A program made the position numbers and the translations under genes. The notes beneath the pieces were generated by a model that worked only from the letters and a program-made list of their open reading frames with translations, searched no databases and had not been told where the DNA came from. From NCBI GenBank assembly GCA_008933995.1, contig WARS01000015.1, positions 1,982,501 through 2,046,500 on the forward strand: a stretch of DNA of 64,000 nt. The letters run 5' to 3'. Positions 13,224 through 24,605 of the stretch are shown piece by piece; position 1 is the first letter of the stretch; each line of letters begins with the position of its first letter. The DNA is from Datnioides undecimradiatus. Lineage: Eukaryota > Chordata > Actinopteri > Lobotiformes > Datnioididae.

Positions 13224-15283
13224 CTACACATTCAAAGAAAACAAGGATTCAGGGAGCTTTGATAAAAGGTCCAGAGTCTGTCTGATGTGTATTTGTGTGA
13301 CTTTTTAAAAAGAAGTTTGTTGAAGCGAATGACATTGAAAACAGCCAGTTCTATACTGGTCCTAGTATGACATCATCCACTTTGCAAGGAGACCGTGAGT
13401 CTGCATCTCTAATCTGTTTTTTTTTTTTCTTCTGCATTGAGCAGAGAGGTGAAATTGTTCTGAGCGGACGCTTTAAGCTCACAAGGGCTCATTGTGTAGT
13501 ACACCTCGATAAGAAATGATTTATTTGGATGCATATGTAACCTACAAGTTTCAGAAGGCACATGAAAACATAAGATAGCTGAGTGTACACCTGCTAAAAG
13601 GAAGCAGTACACAGATAATTCATCATTACTGTGACACACAAAGAAGAAAACTGAGTGGGAAGAGGCAAAGTTGATGAAAACAACTAAACTGAAATCGTCG
13701 TCTTACCTTTTTAGAGACCTTTATGAAACTCTAAATGCCACTTTAAAGAGTTTAATCAAATTTTTTCTTTGTTTTGCTTTCTGTACATTAGAGGTGTTGA
13801 TGCACAGCCAAGTTGTTATTGGAGGATAACAACAGCCAAAACTATTACTTTGTTTCTAAAAAGCACAGAGAACATTTTAATTACGTAGCTCACGCATCAT
13901 CCTAGGGGTTTAAAAACCAATCAATCTCCCACTTCACCTGCCCCAGGGATCTGCTCCTACACCCACCCTCAGCCTCTCCCCTCTCACTTCTCAGTGTGTT
14001 TAAAGGCAATCAGGCGAAATGAGTTCTTGAAAATTATGAACGTGATTGCAGACTGAAAACAGCCCACTTACGACGGATTTCCAGTAGATTTTTAACTAAT
14101 TAAAAAAAACAGGAACTTCAGTGGCGCTGATGATGCTGGTCTGGCATGTTCTTTAGAGTATTGTGCAAAAAAGAAAATGGCAAAAGAGGATTAAGTATAA
14201 AAAATGAATAAAAAAGACTGCAGCGCTACATAACACATGGCTTATTTATTTAAAAATAAAAAAAAATCAGGCCTCTGAATGAAAAATTAGTCCCTGTATT
14301 ACCTGCTGATTGCATCAAGTGCTAGCCTCTCTTTACCCCACTGAATCCTTCCAGAGGTTTAATAGGAAATTCACAGAGAAAATTGCATGGGTGGTATGAG
14401 TGATTTTTCTTCAGTAAATAACTAAATAAATTAATAAATAAATGAAGGTTTCTGCATCGCTGATGTAAAAGACAATGAGTAAATTCCCCCAGAGTGGCAT
14501 ACCATCCATTCTTTGATTCGGGGGATAGACACAGTGTGTGGATCCGTGCCGGTGGATAACCATGAATATCTGGATGTGAGCTGAACCCTGGAATTTAAAT
14601 GGCTATTGTAAATTATTGTAATTACTCTCTGAATGGTAGATAACGGCACATGTGGCTCTGTATTTAATCATTATGCTTAATTATTTTTTGTTTGTTTGTT
14701 TATGTATGGAAAAACAAAAGCTAGTTACAGTTATTCCTGCAGAACAAAGATCATTAGTTGGATGATTAGCACTTGTGTGCTGTATATGAGGGTCATGGGA
14801 GACAAAGAATCTCTGCAGTACAATGTCATTAAGATCTTATCGAGGATTAAGCCTCTGCCTCCTGCTCACTCTTGAGTTTAATCTCTCAATCGGTGCTGTC
14901 AATGTAAGAGAGGGGCTTTTCCAAGCTTTCCAAAAGGTTGTTGGGGTTTTAGTTTTTGTCCCCGTTCATGTGTTTGCACCATTTCCCACAAAGGGGACGC
15001 CCTAAAATAAGCAATCTACTTCAAAGCACCTGCAAAATGTCCCGTACGTCAGTTTACGTGGTGCATGTTTGTAATTTAAAGCCTTTTAGAGAGCACGAAT
15101 ATGTCTTATCTCCAAATTTATTTCAACGCTGAAAAACTGTCCAGTTCAAAGACAGACAGAGATGGAGAGTCAAGAAAAGCCACACACATTGCAGTGCAGG
15201 TTTCCGCCAACCTATATGTCAGACGTCTGTCAGTTGAGGCTGAGATTATTTACCGTTCAGTGTCTTCTTCATGTGAGCTATGG
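13224..15283. other. Non-coding stretch, no gene seen
   Basis: No supported gene. There is a T10 run near 13418 and an AT-rich run of AAAT-type words at 14416-14441, next to a TTTG run near 14688-14700. Open frames are short. The part from about 14270 to 14840 is non-repetitive and may hold regulatory sequence, but nothing specific can be named. Confidence 0.55.
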
Positions 15284-15961
15284 CTAACGCTGTGGAAACA
15301 CCTCAGAGGGTGGGACGGCCAGCCTGCTGCTTCTCCAACAAAGGGAGCGAGTGGTAAAGCTTACCCGCCGGCTCCGTGTAACTCCAGCTGGTGAGGGGGT
15401 CCCCAGAGCAATGCAGGCCCCTTTCAAGCCATCTGGGCTGTTCTGCTGGGCGAAGTGGGCTTGCAGGGTGAGTTGGGGGAGTGACTGGAATTTTAGGGAT
15501 CTGTAGTCGTTGAGTAAAAAGCACCAGCAGAAGAGGTGAAAATCATTTATTTGTGGAGCCTTCTGCAACAGGGAAGTCACACATGACTTCACAGAGAAAA
15601 CACAGCATCCGAGAAATGAGACAGGAGGGGAAGGGAAAGGAGGAAAAAGGCAGATGTAATGAATCACACAACCACAGGTCAAAGCAAACAAACAGACCTT
15701 CAGTATAGTATCTTCTTGTTGAATCCAGTAGTACAAACCACATGTATTGGATAAATAAAAAACTACTCTGTTATTCTTGCAGCGCCCTGCGTGCACCACA
15801 TAAAGCAGGCTGAGCACTGCTGACTCGCACCCTGAACCTGTTTGGCCTCCAGTGCCGCAGGAGGATGTAGATTTCAAAGTTAAACCAGTGTTAAATCTTG
15901 CAGATTGTAAACTGTTAAGAAAATGATCAAACAATCTGTAGGGTATGATGTATTTTCTCAT
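15284..15961 (-). CDS. Orphan 225-codon open frame, unknown
   Basis: This is the longest stop-free ATG-initiated frame outside the LINE. The predicted protein is rich in Cys, Leu, Ser and Phe, with hydrophobic stretches around residues 90-120 (a Cys/Phe/Leu-rich run) and a more basic C-terminus. I recognise no domain, catalytic motif or repeat. A second minus-strand frame at 15303-15524 is open inside it, which suggests low stop density from local composition rather than selection. No splice structure, strong Kozak context or polyadenylation signal was established. It could be chance, a non-coding RNA exon or old transposon debris; a real gene is the least likely. Confidence 0.15.
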   Translation of the reverse strand: MRKYIIPYRLFDHFLNSLQSARFNTGLTLKSTSSCGTGGQTGSGCESAVLSLLYVVHAGRCKNNRVVFYLSNTCGLYYWIQQEDTILKVCLFALTCGCVIHYICLFPPFPSPPVSFLGCCVFSVKSCVTSLLQKAPQINDFHLFCWCFLLNDYRSLKFQSLPQLTLQAHFAQQNSPDGLKGACIALGTPSPAGVTRSRRVSFTTRSLCWRSSRLAVPPSEVFPQR

Positions 15962-17645
15962 TTAGTAACTATGGTAACACATATTGCATGCAGGTAGTGA
16001 CCACACAGTAAAAAATGCTGTAATGTGGTTAAAATTGCATCTGCTCTCGCTTTGTTTCTGTCAGTGCTTATATATTATGTAATATGTATGCTTGGGATGC
16101 AGTGTCAGTTAATTATTATAATCAATCATTTATTTTTTTGAGCAATTTCTAATAAACAAGATAATAAAAAATAAACAGGGAACATATTTAGACTGTTGAA
16201 TTTAAGATTGCCTCATGAAAAGTTAATCAGTGGATAGCTTTAATAATAGTGTGACTTTTGAAATAATGACATAATCAAATGTGTGTTTTGGAAACAAGTT
16301 TAAATGTAAGAGCAAGAGAAATGGACAGTCTGCGAGAAGTTCATTTTGGTGTTTTTAGTAGGTTGGAATCAGTGTTTGTTTTCCCACCAAGAAACAAACA
16401 AACAAAAAAAAAAGAAAAGTTCCACTCAACTGTCTGTTTATGACTTTCTTTATCTTTATTGTTTTTTAATTTTCATTCTTTTTAGCAGTATGAAGTTGTG
16501 CAATTACCATTACCCGCGCATAAACACTTCACAGGGTATAGGCTGAGGAACTACACGAGTGCAAGTTCCCTTTGAAGTTTCTCTCTCGCTTCACTGTTTT
16601 AATATCCACTTTCATTTTGACTACTCATTGGGATGTGAAATTTTGCACTGCAGCAACAAATAAGTTGATAAAAACAGAAGCAGAAGAGTAAGAGCACCAG
16701 AATACACATATATTTATGGTTTTGTATGCAAGGCAAGTAGCAAAGAGTTTGTCCACGGTGCGTGTTTTACTCCAGTGTACATACATCGTCCGGACCTTAA
16801 CTATTGGAAACACGTCAGACATTATTGACACTAATGAATCCAATGTAACAGTTTTGAGCTGAAAAACATTTTTGCCATAGCAACGTTTAAAAATCTTTAA
16901 AATGATCCAAGATCATGCAACATTAATAAACGAATACAAGGTATTTTCTGCTGTGTAACATTGAGGTGTGCATCTTGAAAGCCTTACATGTTAGTCGTCA
17001 GCTATTTTTCTTTCTGAGATAAGATTGAATAATTCACAACCTTTGCCAAGTGAATTTTTGTAAAGGTTATGCTTGTAGAGAACAGATTGTACACAAATGC
17101 CGCAGGGGAGCGGAATTTAAATGAATACACGAGGAACAACATTGTCTGGATTTAAAGTTCCTGAGCGTGGTCGGCAGAGTCATTATTTTGTTCAGTGTCT
17201 CAGTGTCACCGTTTCATTTACATCCATAAGTCCAGTGGGGATTTATATATAATGCCCCCTTACAAACGGACATCACATAATAGGATGAATATCTTTAGGC
17301 TTATGACAGTAAAATTACTATGCAAACTCCAATTATCCCCCAGGCAAATTTTCCTAACGGCAACCTTTCAAAGGCTAATTTACTACGCCTACTCTGTTCT
17401 TTCACCTGAAACATCTGTTGGAAATAACATAGCAACTGAAAATTATTGTCAACTGTACAAACAACAAGACAAAGGAGGACCAAAAATAGAAGCGTCTATC
17501 TGTCTCTTCCCCAAGCAGCCCCACATCGCCAGAAATCTCCTCGTAGTCTATCTCATCCTCCTCACTCCCTTGGGGTGACCCAGGAACAATTTGTCAAGCT
17601 ATTTTTCCACGTCATAGCCTCCAAGAGCTATAATTTGCCCCGACA
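15962..17645. other. AT-rich non-coding stretch
   Basis: No supported gene. There are A and T runs around 16395-16420 and 16130-16170. A frame of 127 codons (17195-17578, +) overlaps a 60-codon frame on the other strand and has no recognisable features. Nothing else specific is seen. Confidence 0.6.
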
Positions 17646-18047
17646 GTGGAGCGGCGCACTGACGGGCGAGTATATCTACGTGTTGAGATTTGCTGTTGGG
17701 CTAGGTCAGAGCTGAGATGCTTGTTCACGCAGTACACTGGGTATTGGGCCTGGAGAAATTGGCCGGTAAATTCTACTCGAAGCTCCAGCAACAGACCGGC
17801 GGGGCTCGTTCTGTGTAAGAACAGCTGTGACAACAGACCACAGCTGATATGTTCAGGAAGCCCACTAAATACTTCTGAGTTCGTTGTCATGGGCTCGCTG
17901 AAGACCACTGGAACCTTAGAAGCCATTAAAGCAAACTGGGAGTCCAGATCAAAGATTTTTTTTCATTTCCTAAGTAAATTTTCTAGAAATGCAGGATTTC
18001 TGGCCGTTTCTGTGGCCCTGATCTACTTTTACATTCTTTTTCAGTGA
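17646..18047 (+). other. 133-codon open stretch in a locally GC- and CpG-richer patch
   Basis: The segment 17640-17830 contains more CpG than most of the window, and frames are open on both strands (a 104-codon minus frame lies at 17612-17926). The plus-strand frame ends in a hydrophobic tail (residues about 117-133) that could look like a membrane segment. No homology is recognised. Open frames on both strands at once argue for composition rather than coding. Confidence 0.2.
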
Positions 18048-19752
18048 GGAGTTTGCTAATTGATACCTTAAAGCGGTCAAACGTGTATATAGAGTTGTAT
18101 GTAAAGAAACCAAGTTTACTTGTGCAGCAAGTAGGTGCGGCCCTACAGAAGTGTTTTTTCAGTCCTTATTGAACCGCTAGCTGCTGCTTTCTAGAGATTG
18201 TGGGATTTCCCAGGTTGAATGAATTTCACACATAAAGAAACAAAACTTGCTAACCAGCTCAATCTTGTTACAATTAAGATACGCTGAGAAACATATTTTT
18301 CAGCGGGCAGATTTGGCGACAGACTTTGCATGTGTTTTAAACTAGAGGCGCTCATATAGCAATGTTGCCATGGTAATATGCATAGAATCAAAGCTGGGTA
18401 GAAAACACCTTCATGCCATTTAAAAGTACAAAGCCAACAAGGATGAGGACCAACTGAGATATACTTTCAAATGTAGAGAAAATGGTTTAGTCTTGGTGTG
18501 TGTGGTCATGAGTGTAACTTGTCATACAGTCTCAAAGTTCAATACAAAGCCTGGTTTTGCTTCCAATCAATGGCGGAGTAATTTTTATATTGGTGTTACA
18601 ATTAACCTTTAAATAAGATAATCAAATCTGCTGTATTGTGCTAAAACCATAATAAAAAGAACATGAAGTAGAACACGTGCAGTGCTTCCTGGACCTCCTG
18701 CAAGACGCTGCTTACATGTTCTCCCATCAATAATTTGTGGTAATTCTTCAGTATGAGCACATCCTAATTAATAATTGTTGAGTACATTCCACTGTTTACA
18801 TTCAAGTCAAAAGGATCCTTTATTTAAAAAAGAGAGACCCTGCATCTAATGAGGTTTCCATAAATCTAAACTACCCACTTACAAAGACAGTTCATATCAG
18901 ACCTCAGACAAGACCTTTGACAAGGTCTCATTAATCTAAACTTAGCAATACCTGAGAAACGACCATCATCACAAGGCCACGTAAAGTACAGAAAAATAAA
19001 GCCGACAGTTAATGGGAATTTACAAAGTGATAAGTGGTCCACAATAACATCATCTTTGGGACAGCATTGCGTGTTTCCATCCTTTGATTTGGTTAATTCG
19101 GTTAGGAACAGGTTGTTGTTCAGCCTTTGTGGGTGAACTTTTCTATGCAGTGAATTGTATTTTGATAGTAAAGATATTCAGCACTGAGGGAAACGGCATT
19201 GATCTACAGCCCTACTCCGTGTATCTTATTGTCATTTGAAGCTATGGCTAATCAAAACTCTTATCGCCTATTTACATGAACAGCACTCGATTTAAATTCA
19301 CAGCGAACCATATTGATAATAACCTCCCTTTATTTGCGTTTTTTTAAAGGAGCATTCAGTTCACAGATTACTGTGCTGCAGACGTCTCCCCTCTCCTTTG
19401 TGTATTTGGAACAGAACAACAAGCTTCATAGCTGAAGCCGTATGTCCCCTGAGGTGTTTCTGTATTTCAGCATTGTGCCTCTCCAACCACTGCAAAACTC
19501 CACCGCGAGGATTTTTCTCCCCTTTGTGTTCATCACAATATGGTTGTGCTTGTGGAGAAAAGCAGAAAATTCTCACTCTAAATATGACTTTATTTATCTT
19601 TAGTTGTCTCCTTGATGGAATGTATTTTCTGCAGTATATAATATAATAACATGCACACTGGGTGCTAAAATGCACAGATATTCTGATGATCAGTGTTTTA
19701 AAAGCAGCTATCAGGTCGGGACACATTAAATCTGTCGTCCTACATCTACTGT
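18048..19752. other. Non-coding stretch, no gene seen
   Basis: No supported gene and no repeat that I can name. A 121-codon minus-strand frame (19361-19726) overlaps an 82-codon plus frame. Both look like chance. Confidence 0.6.
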
Positions 19753-20352
19753 ATGTGTCTGAACGGAAGCAGGAGAAAGTCTAATTTGCCGAAGGCTGAT
19801 CCCCGTATGGTAAACAGAACTATATGCCCTGCAAGCTCCTTTATGGATTATGAGCTTTGCCTTATCAGTAGATTGGAGCACCTGGAGCATCAGAATTATA
19901 ATGCAGTTGGGAGTGTGTGGGTAGAGAAACGCGCCATAGCTCAGGGCCCGCACCAGATAGATCTGTCAGGTGTCGCATGCACATACGCTTACACAGACAC
20001 ACTATCGCACTTGTGCATACAAGCAGGGGCGTCACGTGGAAGTGCAAACTGCTCTGAACATCTTCTGTGCTCATGTATTTATGGCTTTATTCGGTTGAAA
20101 GGAAAGAAAACAAACGCGAAATGCAGTCCTGATTGGGAATTTAGCCACTGCGTACGGAGTTTCTCGCTTGCTGTCACAGGTAAGCACTTTAGCCAAACAT
20201 TATGCTCTATTGGACTAAAAGCTACAGGAGGGTTTCCTCACTCAGCATCGCAGTGGAGGCCAGATACGTGGCACAGGTCCATAACAGTCAGTGTGTTTGA
20301 CGTGTGCAAAGGTGAAACCCTGACTCTGCTCTTTTCCCCTGCTCCTGCTTAA
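19753..20352 (+). CDS. Orphan 199-codon open frame, unknown
   Basis: This stop-free frame gives a mixed-composition protein with scattered Cys and His residues but no domain that I recognise. The underlying DNA is non-repetitive and slightly more GC-rich than its neighbours, and 19780-19910 looks like the type of sequence conserved in non-coding elements. A donor-like CAGGTAAGC occurs inside the frame at about 20177-20185, so if transcribed it might be spliced there. Shorter minus-strand frames overlap it. It is probably chance or a by-product of conserved non-coding sequence. Confidence 0.15.
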   Translation: MCLNGSRRKSNLPKADPRMVNRTICPASSFMDYELCLISRLEHLEHQNYNAVGSVWVEKRAIAQGPHQIDLSGVACTYAYTDTLSHLCIQAGASRGSANCSEHLLCSCIYGFIRLKGKKTNAKCSPDWEFSHCVRSFSLAVTGKHFSQTLCSIGLKATGGFPHSASQWRPDTWHRSITVSVFDVCKGETLTLLFSPAPA

Positions 20353-21054
20353 TATTTCAAATGCCGCAATCTCATGTTGCTGGACACAGGGCAGGCCTTC
20401 CAGCAGAGTGCAGGACCCTGAGCTGAGAGTTGAGCAATGACTGACGCCCCAGAGCTGCCTGCTGCAGCATGCCCAGGCTGCACCGAGCAGATCGATCACG
20501 GCTTTAGCTACAGCACTGGCATGGCACTTTTATAAATACAGCTGAAGAGAGATGGATACTTCCCCCGTGCTCACCATTTCCATGATGAATCGTCTCCTGG
20601 CAGCATTTTTCTCCACATTTTGTGTTTTGGCTTTTTTTTTTTCTCTTTTTGTTTAAATATTCAGTATGGCTGAACACCTGCACATGTGAGTTGAGACAGA
20701 CAATGAACAAGAAATCTGTCTGAACAGTATTTTATAGTGGCAATCCAGATAAACGTTTCTAAAGATTTGTGAAATGTTTCATTGCCACCAGTTCAGCATT
20801 ATGCACGAATGAGAGTACCAGACATATAAATAGTATCAGGTGCAGACTGTCTATTCCACAAACAAAACCTCAGAAGGATTTTCTGCTTCAACAAACTCAA
20901 TGATTGAAATGAGCCATAAAATAGTCTACTGTAGAGCAGATTGATGTTTGCAAACCACAGCGGACTCAACGAGACTGAGACAACTTTCTTGTTCATTGAA
21001 TCACATGTAGTATACAAAGACTAGTGCTTTTGTTTCTGGGCTGTGGTTTAGAAA
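20353..21054. other. Non-coding stretch, no gene seen
   Basis: No supported gene. A T-rich run lies at 20630-20645. The part 20390-20500 is richer in G and C, without coding features. Confidence 0.6.
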
Positions 21055-21392
21055 ATGTTTAGCTGCACAGCATCACAGGGATTTGCATTGTCTCCTCATA
21101 AGGACCTGGGCTAGTTGGGATCTAAGCCCTGGGCTTCTATGTCTGGAGTTTGTAACTGTTTTCTCTGAGCCAAGATGTATTCCCACAGTTGAGACATGCA
21201 AAGATCAAGTGATGAGTGAACTCCAAATTTCCCTAGGTGTGAATGTTTTTGTCTGTCTGGCAACCCATCCAGTTTTGGTTTTTTTCCTGCCTTTGTATTT
21301 CACCCAAAGTATGCTGGGTAAAAGCTAAAGCAGTACTGTGACATCAACAGAATTAAAAAGGCTAAGAAGATGAATGAACAGATGCGTAGTGT
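21055..21392 (+). mobile_element. Diverged SINE-like teleost repeat
   Basis: The block order follows a very common fish interspersed repeat: a tRNA-like head ('AGCTGCACAG', 'TCCTCATAAGGACCTGGGCT'), then 'TCTGGAGTTTG', 'CCCACAGTTGAGACATGCA', 'CCCTAGGTGTGAATG', 'GGCAACCCATCCAG', 'CCTGCCTTTGTATTTCACCC', 'ATGCTGGGTAAAAGCT' and an 'AAGATGAATGAACAGATG' tail. In intact copies the tail is an ATGGATGAATGA-type repeat. The copy is old and has many substitutions. A retroposed tRNA-like head is plausible, but the internal promoter is degraded here. The mobilising LINE (RTE-type is possible from the tail) is an inference. Confidence 0.6.
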
Positions 21393-21478
21393 CATATGCT
21401 GCTTAAGTGTTAAATAACCCGAACTGCAATTAGCACCTGTGTCTCTGCTACAACTGCTGAACTCTATTAAAACATTGT

Positions 21479-21504
<26 letters not shown>
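21479..21504. repeat. (AC)13 microsatellite
   Basis: A perfect AC dinucleotide run, followed by an interrupted ATACACATATA extension. Confidence 0.95.
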
Positions 21505-21510
<6 letters not shown>

Positions 21511-22632
21511 ATATACTGAACACTTCTTGCAGGAATGCATTTACTTTCACTGGAAGGCCTGTGTAGCTGTAGAGGGTGTAGCATCTGATTAAGTAACCAC
21601 AACACAGCTATAGTCTGCATAGTCTCACTCTATAGAATGGATTTATATGTGACTTATCTAAAGCTAAAGAGACTTATTATGTTGATGGAGCAGTAAATAA
21701 AGCACGGAGCTGAATGCCCCATTATTGCCCACTGAAACAATTGGTGCCCTTCAGTTAAAAAATAGGAAATAACTTCCTTCTTGGGTTGTTAGAAACCTCA
21801 AAACATAAATTCCTTGAAATAATAATTCAAATTTACAGTGGGATATAGTGCTTCAAAGAAATAATATAAAACATTTGCATTAATTTGACTGTGTGCTGCA
21901 TTGATTCAGACTTGAAATCTGTTTATTCAGCGTATTTCTCATTTTAAGTTCAGTAATTCAGTACGAGTTTGACAAGTTCATATTACTGCTGCTGTTTAAA
22001 GACGGTCCCTGCTGGCACTAATCTCTTTCCATAGTTGCTGTCTTTGCAGGTTATTTTCGCACATTTCCATACTGATAAGCATAAGGTGGCATAGATGAGT
22101 GTTATAACTCTACTTATTCAGAGTTTCGGCACTGTATTATTTTAGTGGTTGTTTTGAGTTTGCTCCAAGGATTAAAAGTTGTTGCATTTCCTTACAGATT
22201 GACCTTACATCGAGTCACTGCGCCCCTGATGGAAAACACACTGTAGCCTGTTCTTCAGTGAGCTGAAATTCATACGCCGGACTGTCATCGTGGTACAAAA
22301 AAACCCAGATAATGTTCAGGTTAGATGTTGTAGGACATTCATTGTTGACAGATTCCCAATATTTGCTTTTGTCATGACATGCGGTGAAGATATTAATGAT
22401 GCGCTTATTGTGGGTTCTGTGAATGTTTGAGATAGAAAGATAGACTAACGGGGAACTCTGTGCCACATCAATCATGAGAATAATGCCTCCATTTGTCTCC
22501 CAAAGTCTCCTTCACAATGTGTCCTCACTGATGTCCTTGTCATGTCAGCGTTCATACATTAAGACGTGATATTGCTGTTTTGTTATCAGTATATTGAACC
22601 TTGTGTCAAACAAATAATGACGGTTAACGCTT

Positions 22633-22650
22633 CTGCTGCTGCTGCTGCTG
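22633..22650. repeat. (CTG)6 trinucleotide repeat
   Basis: Six perfect CTG units, the only trinucleotide run of this type noticed in the window. It is not inside a supported coding frame. Confidence 0.95.
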
Positions 22651-24578
22651 ATAAGAGTAATAGAGATCCTCAGAGTATTTACAAAATGAGGTGGAACTAC
22701 AAGGAAGGGACTTATTGACCCGTGAGTTATAGTCTCAACAATGAATTTATATGCATATCCATCTTCGAACTAAGCACAAACACATTCTTTGCAGCCAAAC
22801 GGTGCTCAAATACACAGACCTGTATTGTCGACACGTCTTCGTATGTTAGCAGCTGAATTGGCCATTTGCTAATAACTCTCAACATGACATGTACAGGTGT
22901 GACTGATAGAGTTATAACTCAATAACGTGATTTAAACAGGTGTGTAAATTAGGTTACATTACATACGTGGCATATGCAAAATGTATTACGTAGGTTTAGA
23001 TATGTCTAAGTTGACTTTCGAATGAGCAGCAGTCCTCAGGGTGAAAGATCTTCATTTTCTTCAGCTGTAATGAGCTGCTTACACAGCCATGTTTTGGGGT
23101 AAGAGGTGTAAAAAGGTGTAAATTCTAGTCAAGATCTCAAAGTTTCCAATGATACCAACTATGTCAGGCTGGAGTTTGGGAAATAAATGTGTACGATAAC
23201 TCCTAACAACACATGAAATGCTCTCCTTTGATCAAATATTGTAGACGTTAAAAAAGATTAAAGTCATTGATTCGAATATCCCTCTTACTGTATCCCTCTT
23301 ATGGCTTATATAAAGAGCTGGCACAACCTTATAAAGAACATACAGTGTATATGTGATTCTAACAACCAATGAGGAATAAGAGTTAATTTTAAGGAAAATG
23401 AACAGACACCGGGTATTAAAGGTTTTATTATTTTATGTATTGAAAGAGTCACATCTATTATTTGAAGGTATAGAGAAAGGAATTATTAGACAGTTTCTTG
23501 TAGGTTAATGTAGCCTGAAAACAGAAATGTATTTAAACTGTCTAATTTACACCTTGAATTTGATATACAGGCTACAAATCAGTCCAATAAAATGGTCTGG
23601 AAAATTAAAAACAGTTTTACCGCGTGCTTTAACACCCAGCTATCTAAATAAAAGCCAAATGATTCTTATTGGTCCCAGCAGTGATGAGCGTGCAATGTAC
23701 TGTACCATAACAACATTGACCCTTGATGCTAGTTTTCATAGCTGAAGGCAAGTCCCCGCTGTTGAAACTCATTCAGCCTCTGATTTATTGACAGACCTGC
23801 GTGTTATATTGTAAGTTAGATCATAGCCCACACAGCGGTGCGGTCCACACCTGCAGCTTTCAAGGTCAAAGGTCAGTGAAGTCCAGTGCTGTCAGATCAA
23901 TATCTGATTTCCCAGTGGGGGGGTGAGCTCATCCAGTCACACATAATTTAGCTGGACCCAACCTGGAGAGATGAGTAATTATGATCCCATTGGGTTCTGC
24001 TCTTTGAGATTTACATGAAAATGCATTTGCATCAAAACCTTGTGTTGTTGAAACACAGATTGATGTCTTATTGTTCTGAATGAGCTGCTAAGAGGTGACG
24101 ATGTTAATTGAGTGATCTGCAGTGGAGTGATTTGATTTGAGTTAAACAAACGTTGGAGCAGCAGTGCACCGCGACACATTGTTTAAATCAATGTCTTTAA
24201 TCAGTGGATGTGAATATTTGAATATATAACTAAAAAAACCAACTACAGTATGTTTTGCTTCTCCTGTATTCTTAGTATTCAGAGCAGAGCAGGGTGAGGG
24301 AAGAAGACTCCTCTGGCTAACAAGGGCAGACTCTAAACTTAAAACAGCTGCACTGAACATTTTACAACCAAAGCCTCCAAACTACAATATGTCTCAAACA
24401 CTCACCACAGGAAAGAAAAACAAAACAACTACACCCTTGGGCAACAAGTCATGCATAAACAAGTGTATTATAAATTATGCACTGTTCATAAATAATTAAA
24501 CACAAAAACTGAATTGAAGGTGAAGGCAAAGTGAATAAAATAATAAGGAAGTGGATTAAATATTCTCTGTCTCAGCTA

Positions 24579-24605
24579 TAGGCCAGCAGTCCTATGGCTG
24601 GCCTA
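24579..24605. repeat. 9-bp perfect inverted repeat
   Basis: TAGGCCAGC (24579-24587) and GCTGGCCTA (24597-24605) are perfect inverse complements around a 9-nt loop. It may be a chance hairpin or a symmetric binding site; there is no T run to suggest a terminator. Confidence 0.8.
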
